In this document: positions 6,301-13,778 of the stretch, in pieces
Layout: each line of letters opens with the position of its first letter
How positions within the stretch are numbered: the first letter of the stretch is position 1
Origin: Oscillospiraceae bacterium
GTDB taxonomy: Bacteria; Bacillota; Clostridia; UMGS1883
Direction: 5' to 3'
DNA: 18,714 bases
Assembly (NCBI GenBank): GCA_022508735.1
Contig: JAFLUQ010000033.1
Span: forward strand, 1 to 18,714
The notes under the pieces: generated by a model
The model's input: the letters and a program-made list of their open reading frames with translations, nothing else
Told to the model about the DNA's origin: nothing
The model's database searches: none
Made by a program: the position numbers and the translations under genes

Positions 6301-9247
6301 TAAGTACGAGACCGGCGCCTACGCAAGCTTTGTGGCCAGATGGACGCAGCGCCAGGCTGACGTTTACTACGCGGACTATGAGCCGGAAGACGGCACGATA
6401 AAACAGGGCAATCAGATAAATGAAGGCTACGATGATGACACATATGATAATGACGCACTGATAAACGGCCTTGCAGTTGTCGTGCCGGTGATCAAGCAAA
6501 CGACCGCAAATAATACATTCCAGCGCTGGATACCCATGTACGGCTCAAACACCTTAGGCTGGCAGACCATCACCGACAGCAATCAGTCTGAAACGGCGAG
6601 TGAAAACTCGGAGGTGCGGTTTATCCGCGACCTTGCTCTGGCGGCCTTCCTTCAGATGAGCGAAACAAATTATCGCGACTGGTATCTCAAATGGGATGAT
6701 AAGACCAATCGCCTTGTCGGCGAGCTCGAAAATCTGCCCGGCGATGCCACGCGCTATCTTGTAAACCATTCTAAGGATCCTCAAAATGCCGACCTGCATC
6801 TTGTAACGCTGTTTATTTCCGCAAGAGAGCTGGCGGCCCTGTTAGGAATCACTGATGTCGGCAGCATGCCGGACTTTGCGGACGATGATGTGCGCTACGA
6901 TACACTGAAAAATAGGCTTAAGGAGCTTATTGACGCAAAGAGGGTGGATCCTGATTTTCTTAAAGAATGCAATGGCAAGGTAATTACAGACGAGATGGTA
7001 GTCAACTCTATCCTTGGGGATGTTATCAGATCGGCCCAGTTCAGTGGCAGAGAACCGTTCAGACTTCTGTATACTGAGAACATGTCGCGCATATACCGCT
7101 CTGCGCTCTATGTTCCTAATGAGAGGCGCGAGCTGCGTGTGCGCAAGATCAATCCTGATCCCAACAGAGGTAATCTCTACATAAACGGCGCTGTTTTTGC
7201 TATCTTCGAGTCTGCCGCAGACGCCGCTGACTTCCCTGTGACATATACTTCGGCGAGTGCTGCGATGACTGCACTGAAGGCTGCACAGGATGCCGGAACT
7301 GTTCGGTCATACGGAGAGACGAGCCGTGTCATGATGGATGACTACGGCCATTATCAAGACGGTCTTCTTGTGTTCCGCGAGGATGAGGAAAACTTCAGCC
7401 AGGGAAATATTGAGCCGGGATACGCCCATATCATATGGTCCGGCGACAGGGATAATGCTGAAGAAGAAGATAAAGTGCTTTGGATGAAGGAGATATACGC
7501 TCCCGACGGGTATTCCCGCAATAATAACCTCATCCGGATAGAGGTAGGTAATCTGGCGATATATGCTAACGCCACCGGCTTTAATGTCGACAAAGATGGG
7601 AAGGTAAAAAAGCTCAGCGGCTACGCACAGCAGGCCGACGGAATAAAGGTGTATGCCGCCCTCGGAAAGCTGTCACAGACCCTTGTCAAGTATGCGCTTA
7701 ACAACTATGTTGACATCACCCTCCGTGACATTCTGATCACGCTGCAAAATGGCGAACAGGATGCAGACGGCGCTCTCTTGCATAATACATGGAGCGACGC
7801 TACAAATGATACCTTTGACCTGCACTACGGCCTGTATTCCGATGTTCTGACGAGCCAGTACGGCCAGCACACATATGAGCAGGAGCTTCCCTTGTTCATA
7901 GCGGACGACGGCTACACCCGTATCATGCCGCGCCAGAACCAGAAGGACTTCAGCCCTGATTCTGCCGAGGGTAAAAAATACTATGCTGATCTTGCAGCCG
8001 AACTCAAAACACAATTATACAATGAAGCTATAGACGATGCCGCGAAAGAGATCATAGCAAAGAAAGAAGCGGAAGGAAATATCTTGACTGATGAGGAGAA
8101 GGAAAACATCAGAAAAGAGGTCGAAGCAAATATCGCCGGCACGGTCAATAGCAGAGTTGAAGAAAAAGTCAGTGAAATTATTACAGAACTCACGAAGCTT
8201 CACGGCTACGACGCCAAGATGGATACCCTGACCGACAATGGAGACAGGAGCGGCAATCCCATCAATCTCGACGGCTTGTTTACCCTGATGAACGTTGTGG
8301 AGGTATCAAACGATGTTATCCCTATTTCGTTGATGATCTCAAAAGAGGTCGAAGGTATTGCGCATACCGGCGACGAATTCGAGTTCTATATAAAGCTGGA
8401 GGATACCGCTGAGCGCCTTGAAAAGGATGGGTTTAATGAAATACCCGGCGAGTATCACGCATACATACACCCCACTGACCACCAGGTATATGTGCTTGAC
8501 AAGCATGGTAACAAGGTAGAGGCAATTGATCCGGATACCGGTCTTCCGCAAAAAGACAAAGACGGCAACAAGATATACCAGATGCGGCCCTGCAGCCCCG
8601 CGGATCACACAAATGACCCGGATCATGTGCATCTTGTTGTTAAAACAAATGAAGGGGAATATCCCACAAGTCCCGGGGATAATTCTAATGAGTACTGGAT
8701 CGGCCTGATAAAACATACAAATAATCCCGGTGTGCTTGAGGTTCTAAAGCTGAGAGACGGCGAGACTCTGGCGGTGGTTGGCCTGCCTCAGGGAACAAAG
8801 TTCACTGTCGCAGAGAATATCATTTCGCCTCTTGGAACGCAATATGAGACCACCACCGAGCGCAGAAATGACATGCGTACTGAGGAGGTCGAAGGGGTAG
8901 GTACGCGGGTTGTCGATCCCGATAAATGGTCGGATGATCCACAGAAAAACCCCGCAAAAAAGATTGTGCGTGCCGGCAGAGTTGTTTCGGGCTATCTGCA
9001 GACCAGAAAGTATGCCTGGGATACAGAAAAATCGCCGAATTATGAACCGCTGCCCAATGATCAACAAAAGCTCAGAGAGATCGTAATACCGCCAACTGAA
9101 GTGAAATTCATCAATAATAGTTTAATTGACTATCCAGATACCGGCTGGCACACCTCCGCCGCCATATACTGGCTGTCGGGAATAGTCTTCCTGATAGGCC
9201 TGGCACTCATTTTCTTCATGGAGAGCAGGAGACCGGCCGACAATTAA
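3374..9247 (+). CDS. Giant multidomain cell-wall-anchored surface protein (LamG, fibro-slime, SpaA, pilin-isopeptide domains; YPDTG sorting signal)
   Basis: ATG 3374 is chosen because MKKISLKDRG plus a hydrophobic stretch forms a signal peptide (cut near residue 33) and GGCGGTGG lies upstream; an in-frame extension to 3311 adds only leader sequence. The protein has 1957 residues. In order: a Cys/His-rich block (about 40-70), an acidic Pro/Glu spacer (72-171), a second Cys/His block (172-206, ending CEFVCEICKP), a LamG-like lectin fold (about 228-432), a proline linker, a fibro-slime domain (about 458-855; GDDDVWIFIDD at 742-752), a SpaA-like domain (about 856-985; candidate isopeptide partners K861 and E948), an unrecognised region (about 990-1250), a second SpaA-like domain (K1258, E1373), a helical, probably coiled-coil stretch (1537-1615), a pilin-isopeptide domain (K1657, E1814), YPDTG (1920-1924), a membrane helix and a short tail with two arginines. 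It is probably an adhesin on the wall; no sortase gene is in the window. Confidence 0.9.
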   Translation: MKKISLKDRGAAFILSLCVLFSNLSWPAVAIAVDDVTEFCVHHPEHTEDCGYMPGLLCSHEHDESCYVLECPYEYTEEFYSEAVTDEAEPEDTGLLAPELELSELLETAFDEALEEEELPELESQATELPMPEPEVIGFPAPAPAEAEETGVLIPGLEVTEIFEPAAEEELHEHGEECYVLSCSHEHDESCGYFEGHPCEFVCEICKPNIIALNNEIMTMAAGDVELLAAFDFENGLTDTSGNGVAANLGNGNINNTLKTEADGNKYLDLSNNAYLTLPTGILSDVEELTVEMKIKWTYPNSNGGSNWAFFASSKNTQPWPGDYIAVVLGEDNMQEVKAQRQNQFPENRTYAATGWPNDNEWHIVKAVFGEDTNTIYLDGVQKATGQANVSLSNCFGPNGVIWFGGATWGTNWGGNPPGEHFNGSIDDIKIWGKMPPPPPPFIPEEHIITENVVDPEDTTVDLFDYWVKGGQFDNDFRAVNSAYEVMQGINNNHLLIFLGYFGKGNDNFGSEKEHYGVWNAWTGGGESSNFNPGSAASTNFKPYQGIVYNKLVGGYPRLDIEGVARDFYGGWLRNNNGGLFNKDHYEESLDYLFDNSNFYGKKTYPNVTGLFRIDDKGYYYFDSNKSFAELNIDQDWNQKTDLSATDGNHITLYDMPWGYLGNRSDNTSGNDEGQFFPFNHWSTLFKQGKNGAEQRTHRLEDQVKDGQPMNHYFGMTVTTKFMQPRDGMISPTTPMTFEFSGDDDVWIFIDDVLVGDIGGIHLPDGISIDFSTGNIIYKAIGITDRDNTITHMSEKTIRDMFRDAGMENSVAWSGENGEGNTFANGSIHTLKFYYMERGNDVSNCSISFNLEPIIRDKIKKVNEDGDPLDTAVFTLYEAEINAAEYKPANKWHTANEFGILKENGREKVVVEILTSKYDGKGEYEIVNDDGVIDFTKYNDGAYFILRETDPPSGYRFNEDIVLQYHFDTNTFTVINKYETGAYASFVARWTQRQADVYYADYEPEDGTIKQGNQINEGYDDDTYDNDALINGLAVVVPVIKQTTANNTFQRWIPMYGSNTLGWQTITDSNQSETASENSEVRFIRDLALAAFLQMSETNYRDWYLKWDDKTNRLVGELENLPGDATRYLVNHSKDPQNADLHLVTLFISARELAALLGITDVGSMPDFADDDVRYDTLKNRLKELIDAKRVDPDFLKECNGKVITDEMVVNSILGDVIRSAQFSGREPFRLLYTENMSRIYRSALYVPNERRELRVRKINPDPNRGNLYINGAVFAIFESAADAADFPVTYTSASAAMTALKAAQDAGTVRSYGETSRVMMDDYGHYQDGLLVFREDEENFSQGNIEPGYAHIIWSGDRDNAEEEDKVLWMKEIYAPDGYSRNNNLIRIEVGNLAIYANATGFNVDKDGKVKKLSGYAQQADGIKVYAALGKLSQTLVKYALNNYVDITLRDILITLQNGEQDADGALLHNTWSDATNDTFDLHYGLYSDVLTSQYGQHTYEQELPLFIADDGYTRIMPRQNQKDFSPDSAEGKKYYADLAAELKTQLYNEAIDDAAKEIIAKKEAEGNILTDEEKENIRKEVEANIAGTVNSRVEEKVSEIITELTKLHGYDAKMDTLTDNGDRSGNPINLDGLFTLMNVVEVSNDVIPISLMISKEVEGIAHTGDEFEFYIKLEDTAERLEKDGFNEIPGEYHAYIHPTDHQVYVLDKHGNKVEAIDPDTGLPQKDKDGNKIYQMRPCSPADHTNDPDHVHLVVKTNEGEYPTSPGDNSNEYWIGLIKHTNNPGVLEVLKLRDGETLAVVGLPQGTKFTVAENIISPLGTQYETTTERRNDMRTEEVEGVGTRVVDPDKWSDDPQKNPAKKIVRAGRVVSGYLQTRKYAWDTEKSPNYEPLPNDQQKLREIVIPPTEVKFINNSLIDYPDTGWHTSAAIYWLSGIVFLIGLALIFFMESRRPADN

Positions 9248-9288
9248 ACAAAGGCGGCCGAAAGGCCTGCGTTAAAGGAGAAATTTTT

Positions 9289-9415
9289 ATGGAAAACGAA
9301 AACACGGCGAACGTTCAGCCGGCTAAGGCACAGCCCGCTTTTCCATCAAAAATTTCGGGGAATAAATGAAACTAACTTGAAGGAGTATCTTGATAAGCTT
9401 CAGTTGTTAATGTGA
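9289..9415 (+). pseudogene. Internally deleted, frameshifted remnant of a GINExNW-family gene
   Basis: The segment resembles the intact gene at 16340-16702 at both ends. The start keeps the ribosome site (AAAGGAG, 9274-9280) and encodes MENENTANVQPAKAQP, similar to the intact protein's start, which ends in VQASKAEP. From about 9344 the DNA is nearly identical to the 3' end of the intact gene, but in another frame, where it would read HQKFRGINETNLKEYLDKLQ and stop at 9413-9415. The start frame instead stops at 9367-9369 after 26 residues. About 228 bases corresponding to the middle are absent, and the motif Trp has become Leu. It lies 41 bases after the giant surface-protein gene, so it may be co-transcribed as a dead passenger. 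Confidence 0.8.
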
Positions 9416-9424
9416 CATAATTAC

Positions 9425-9471
9425 AAAGGTTCCGGCCCATGGCTTATAGCCATGGGCCGGAACCTTTTTTT
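9425..9471 (+). terminator. Very strong terminator, possibly bidirectional
   Basis: A perfect 20-bp stem (9425-9444 with 9448-9467) closes a 3-base loop (TAT). On the + strand it is followed by a T run ending at 9471, ending the surface-protein unit. On the - strand the stem is followed only by TTTG, so it would be a weaker terminator for the opposing SLH-protein gene, whose stop is 25 bases away. No other terminator lies between the convergent units. Confidence 0.93.
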
Positions 9472-9495
9472 AGCTTTTGCGCAGCTTACCGCTGT

Positions 9496-12400
9496 TTACC
9501 ACGTGATATCTTCTCCGTTAAGAACATAGCAGCTATTGGAGCGTATATCCTTCAGCTTGGTGAGCTTGCCGCCGGAATACTCATATAAGGTGTCGGCGAA
9601 GCGGAAATAGCATTTTCCGCTGTCCTCGTTCAGGCGGGACATACGGTTATTTTTGTTAAAGGTGCCTATGCTCACGGTATCACCCGAAGCAAAGTCCCGC
9701 GCGTAGGCCTTTCCCTTAACGCTGTATATCGCGCAGGTTTCATAAACAAGGCAGCGGTCGTAGTATTCTGTGGCGCCTATATCGAAAATCTGATAATCCT
9801 GACCCGTTTCAAGGTTATAATATCTTACCTGCGCTGAGGCCTTGTAGTTTTTGTCGTAGCTCATGGCGCAATAGTAGAAGCCGTTCCCCGCAAGCATAAA
9901 GCCCGCGCTCGGAGCCTCAAACGGGGTGCTTTTTATGGTGAGAGTTTCCATGTCGAGTATATGTATATTAAAGCTTTCGTCTTCAACCATTGCGTAGCGG
10001 TTTCCAATAAGATACTTTCCGCATTGCTGAACAATTTCATCCGTAAAGTGCGGGGCGTATGCGCTGTAGCCGCTTTCCCATATGACATTGCCAGAGTTAA
10101 GGTCTAAGGCGGAAACGGAGATGCAGCCGTCAATCCATGAGCAGCCGTAAAACAGTTTATCGCCGTATATTGCCAGCGGATCGTAGGATAATTCGTCCTT
10201 TGAAAAATACGACAACATGTCTGAATCATAAGTATTGATGACATTCGGCACGTCGAGCTGCTTGATCACAGCCGCTCCGGAACCGTCGCAGTTGATGTAA
10301 TTGAGGGTCTGGTTTTTTCCGACATAGAATATTCCACTGCCGTTTGTCAGAATATTCTGGCTTGCGGCATCAACTATTTTCTCTGATTTTCCGTTTGTTC
10401 TTCTGTATATGCCGCCGCTTTTATAATAGAACAGCGCGCTGCCAACTGTTCCGCCCAAAACACCGTCGATATGTTTATACTCGGCATTCAGCGGATCAAG
10501 CGTAATCGTGATCTCGGCAGGGGAGGCGACTATGCTTATATTGGCCGAGCCTGCCTCGTAACCGTCGGCCTCGGCGGCGACGGCGTAGCTGCCCTTGGTC
10601 AGATGTGTTTTTATCCTTCCGTCGGCCCCTGTGGTATAGGTCTTGCCGCCAAACGTAACCGCTGCTCCTGAGATAGCCTTGCCCTCGTTGTCAACAACGT
10701 TGACGGTGGTCTTGTAGCCGTAATGGGGGCATTTTTGAAGCTCGAATTCATTAGAATAGCCATCGCCGTTAGAGAAATGCCAGAAGAGAAATTCGGTCTC
10801 GGGCAGGCTGAATTCGTGAGATAACTTCTTGTCGGTCACCTTCTTGAGCAGATCCGCCATATCGTCGCCAAGCCCTATTTCGCCTCTGAAGAAATCATAG
10901 ACGTTGCCGTCTATGCAGACATAGCACAGATGCAGCTCATCCTCATCGCTGTCGTTAAAGGTCAGGCCATCGTTGGTCAGATGAGCGCTGAGGTTTGAGG
11001 CGAGGGCCCCCTTGACGCCGAAGCCCATATCCGCATCGGCACTAAGCAGCGACACTCCGTCGAACAGTGTCTTATTGATTATGGGTATCCTTATTCCGCA
11101 CAGCGTCAGTTTGACGTTCTCTCTCGGGCCTACCTCCAGCGAGCCCTCCGCGTCGGCAAAAAGATTGGCGTGGGAGTCGGTTAAATTGTGGGTTTCAAAG
11201 CCGCTTTCCAGATCAAAGCTCATGCCGAGAGTGTTTACCAAATCGGCCGTTGCCTCTACTGTAAATTTGCCGTTTGCGCCTGCTACCAACTTCGAATTGA
11301 TAACCACGTTCAGTATTCCGGCCACAGGAATGGTTTCGGTTGAAAGATCGTAGGTGACCTCCTTGGAACCGGAAACACTGTAGCCGACGAGCGCGTGTAT
11401 ATCCGTGATAATGTCGGCTGAGGCGTTAAATACTTTGACATTTACAAGAGAGGTTTCAAGCTTCACGTCAACCTTTACCAGAACGCCCATATCAAGCGAG
11501 GCATAAAGCCCGTCTTTCTCTTCAAAGCCGGGAGTTTTGTATGTCACCGTTGTCCCCTCATCTACATCGGCGTTAATAACAACTGTTTTGCCCTCGAATT
11601 CAAGGGTCACTTCACTGTCGTGGATGAAGTCCAAATTAAAGCCGCTTTTTTCGTCCAGTGCGGCATAGCCGCCCACCTTCACCGCGCGCAGATCTCCGTC
11701 ATCGGCAAAGCTGTCCATCGTTGGGGAAGCGTATATGGAGATATCCATAGATTCAACGACCTCACAGAGCTCGGGTTGGCTGAACTCTATTGTTGTTTCG
11801 TTTTTGCCGGTGTAGACCTCCTCAACCTTGCCTAAAAGTCCGCCGGGAAAGTTGCCGCAGGGGGCGATAAAAAGAATTTCACCGGGCTCAAGCTCCGTAA
11901 GCGTGCTATCGGCATATTTGAAGGTCACTGTGCTTTCACGCTCATCCGCATCTACCGGAACATTAGTCGTCGGCGACGAGGTGCCAAGCACCACATTGTC
12001 TCTGAATACGATCTCGTTTTTCGCGTCATCCCGAAGGGCGAACCTCCGGCTCATGTAGTCCATTATGCGCTTGATGAGCGCGGCCGCCTCCGCGCGGGAC
12101 AGTGTTCCTTCAGGGCGAAAACATCCGTCCTCATAGCCTGACACCAGCCCCAGCTTATTTGCGATAGCCGCGGAATGTGCCAGCTTTGGGTCGGCTATGT
12201 CGGGGAATATATTTTCGGCCTCGGTGTCAACGCCTATTCCGTTTATTATCCAGGTGACGGCCACGCCGCGCTTCAGTTCATCTCCCGGATGGAATAAGGC
12301 GTCGTCGTTGAGACTGAAAATTCCGTGCTCAAGACCGGCCAGAATATATTTGTCCGCCCAGCTTGTTCCGTCCACATCCGGCAGCCTTTCGCCGCCGACA

Positions 12401-12654
12401 GAATCCACGTCATAGTTGAGAGCGCAGACCAAGAGCTTCATAAATTGTTCCCTTGTCACTAACCCTTCCGGTTTGAAGGTGCCGTCGTCCATGCCGTTGA
12501 TCACGCCTTCGTCGGTCAGCTCTGAGATAATGGCGTGTGCCCAGTGGCCTTCAGGCACGTCGGGGAAGACTGACGCCGCCCCGACTGATATACCGGGCAC
12601 TAAGGCAATCAACATCATAAGTGCCAGCGTCATGCTGAGTATTTTTTTCTTCAT
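9496..12654 (-). CDS. SLH-domain cell-surface protein with carboxypeptidase-regulatory-like and propeller-like regions
   Basis: A 1052-residue secreted protein. The signal peptide (MKKKILSMTLALMMLIALVP, cleavage near AAS at 27) is followed by three S-layer homology repeats at about 29-72, 92-133 and 149-192. These bind pyruvylated secondary cell-wall polymer in characterised proteins. The TRAE-like motif is TREQ, then KRGV (degenerate), then SRAE, so the middle repeat may be weak. Residues 210-640 are beta-rich and unrecognised. Residues 647-720 look like a carboxypeptidase regulatory-like fold (VVDNEGKAISGAAVTFGGK, ending in DGYEAGSANI). The C-terminal 320 residues contain repeated YY, FY and GN-type strands resembling a DUF5050-like beta-propeller. 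AGAGAGG (12664-12670) lies 9 bases before ATG. It is the last gene of a four-gene unit and was probably meant to be displayed on the cell wall. Confidence 0.88.
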   Translation of the reverse strand: MKKKILSMTLALMMLIALVPGISVGAASVFPDVPEGHWAHAIISELTDEGVINGMDDGTFKPEGLVTREQFMKLLVCALNYDVDSVGGERLPDVDGTSWADKYILAGLEHGIFSLNDDALFHPGDELKRGVAVTWIINGIGVDTEAENIFPDIADPKLAHSAAIANKLGLVSGYEDGCFRPEGTLSRAEAAALIKRIMDYMSRRFALRDDAKNEIVFRDNVVLGTSSPTTNVPVDADERESTVTFKYADSTLTELEPGEILFIAPCGNFPGGLLGKVEEVYTGKNETTIEFSQPELCEVVESMDISIYASPTMDSFADDGDLRAVKVGGYAALDEKSGFNLDFIHDSEVTLEFEGKTVVINADVDEGTTVTYKTPGFEEKDGLYASLDMGVLVKVDVKLETSLVNVKVFNASADIITDIHALVGYSVSGSKEVTYDLSTETIPVAGILNVVINSKLVAGANGKFTVEATADLVNTLGMSFDLESGFETHNLTDSHANLFADAEGSLEVGPRENVKLTLCGIRIPIINKTLFDGVSLLSADADMGFGVKGALASNLSAHLTNDGLTFNDSDEDELHLCYVCIDGNVYDFFRGEIGLGDDMADLLKKVTDKKLSHEFSLPETEFLFWHFSNGDGYSNEFELQKCPHYGYKTTVNVVDNEGKAISGAAVTFGGKTYTTGADGRIKTHLTKGSYAVAAEADGYEAGSANISIVASPAEITITLDPLNAEYKHIDGVLGGTVGSALFYYKSGGIYRRTNGKSEKIVDAASQNILTNGSGIFYVGKNQTLNYINCDGSGAAVIKQLDVPNVINTYDSDMLSYFSKDELSYDPLAIYGDKLFYGCSWIDGCISVSALDLNSGNVIWESGYSAYAPHFTDEIVQQCGKYLIGNRYAMVEDESFNIHILDMETLTIKSTPFEAPSAGFMLAGNGFYYCAMSYDKNYKASAQVRYYNLETGQDYQIFDIGATEYYDRCLVYETCAIYSVKGKAYARDFASGDTVSIGTFNKNNRMSRLNEDSGKCYFRFADTLYEYSGGKLTKLKDIRSNSCYVLNGEDITW

Positions 12655-12673
12655 TTTTAAATACCTCTCTTGC

Positions 12674-12847
12674 TTATTTTATTGTGGTGTGAGAGCTGCC
12701 GTCATAATGCTCCTCCGCATCGTCGATCATGCTGCGTGAATAGTCATCCGCGACAAATATATTTCCGGCCGGGTCATAGCAGAGCCTTTACCGCTCCCAG
12801 CCGCCGCCGACCTGACATACGTGCTCCAATCCGTTTGTATCGGGCAT
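12674..12847 (-). pseudogene. Small unknown gene interrupted by an in-frame TAA
   Basis: A ribosome-site-like AGGGG precedes ATG 12847, and the frame reads MPDTNGLEHVCQVGGGWER, then TAA (12790-12788), then continues open for 37 more residues (including CYDPAGNIFVADDYSRSM) to a second TAA at 12674. The second half looks like real protein, with a DPAGNIFVAD stretch reminiscent of NHL-type strands, and has no good start of its own. The whole would be 57 residues long. It starts 21 bases after the preceding gene's stop and ends 19 bases before the SLH-protein start, so its spacing fits a normal operon member. A nonsense mutation is the simplest reading; a sequencing error or read-through is possible. 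I do not recognise the family. Confidence 0.55.
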
Positions 12848-12868
12848 AATTAACCCCTACAATGTTCT

Positions 12869-13754
12869 TCAGACACCGCCGCGCTCTGCCATATACTCTA
12901 TAGCCGACATAACGCGGTAAAAATAGTTTGTTACTCCCGATAATTCCTCTGTGACGTTTTTTGTCTTAATATACCCGCGTTTTTGTATAACCGTTCCGGC
13001 TGCCTGCCATTTTTCACCGTCGTCTCTGTAGTCGGCATATAATTCATTGATTATGTAGGCCGCCTCTAAGGGTGAGAGAAGTCTGTCATATTTGTTTGTG
13101 GGGCCAATGTACTCTTTGCCCTCCATAATTTTGTCAATAAAAGCCTCAGACAGCTCGTCCGGTTTTATCCGCACAGAGGAGCGGCTTTCAGTGGTGCGCG
13201 CATAAAACGCGCGGTAATCGTTTCCTACCCTTCTGAAATACACTGCCGAGCCCCCATAAATCTGATTCATCAGGCAAAAAACCTCCAGAATAGAAGACTC
13301 TGCCACGTCTGCGGCCTGAAGCGACTTGTCTAAAATAACGGGGGAGGGCAGCCGGGATTCTTCAGCGCACCTCAGCTCGTCCTCGGGAATGTATGTTCGC
13401 CAGTTTCCCTCGTTTATACCGCTGTATTTTTCCTGCACGTATTTGCCGGAGAGCTCTATCAGGTCGTTCAAGGTGTCATAAGAGATGCTCTCGGTCGTTT
13501 CCTGAGGCACAAACGCGCCGTAACCGTAAACCAGCTCCACGTACGGAACTCCCGTTATAAGGTTGACCGAGGCCGACAGCATGTCCCATCGGTCACCGTA
13601 CTCGAACTTACTCCTGTATCTGCCGTAAGGACCCCCCTAATATCTGATGGCTGCAGCCGTTTCTCAGCTCATAGCTGCGGTCAGGCAAATATCTTAAATT
13701 TTCGGGGTGGGGGTGAGGGTCGGGTGAAAACCCGATTGGCGCTTTGTCGTTCAT
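12869..13754 (-). pseudogene. GINExNW-family protein of unknown function, frameshifted at a six-G run
   Basis: A strong GGAGG site precedes ATG 13754. That frame reads 39 sensible residues (MNDKAPIGFSPDPHPHPENL and on to CSHQIL), then enters a run of six G on the coding strand (13637-13632) and soon stops. Removing one G joins it to a 255-residue frame beginning GPYGRYRSKFEYGDRWDM and running to TGA at 12869, for a protein of about 294 residues. Without the correction, the open downstream frame has an ATG at 13582 but no ribosome site. No signal peptide or membrane helix is visible, so it is probably cytoplasmic. Residues about 66-135 of the joined protein, with ITGVPYVELVYGYG, SISYDTL and GINEGNWRTYI, align with the 120-residue protein at 16340-16702. 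I do not recognise the family. Mutation, phase variation and assembly error remain open. Confidence 0.7.
13704..13724 (+). other. G-quadruplex motif on the template strand
   Basis: Four G tracts (GGGG, T, GGGGG, TGA, GGG, TC, GGG) fit the G3+N1-7 quadruplex pattern within 21 bases. They lie on the template strand of the frameshifted gene, inside its first 20 codons (the PDPHPHPE stretch). A short CGGGT/ACCCG hairpin (13721-13734) overlaps the last tract. Confidence 0.5.
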
Positions 13755-13778
13755 TTTTTTCCTCCGTCAGTTCTTATT

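Noticed and set aside
9251..9272. GGCC-GAAA-GGCC hairpin after the giant gene as a terminator
   Set aside because: The stem is only 4 bp and no T run follows; the next gene's ribosome site lies directly downstream.
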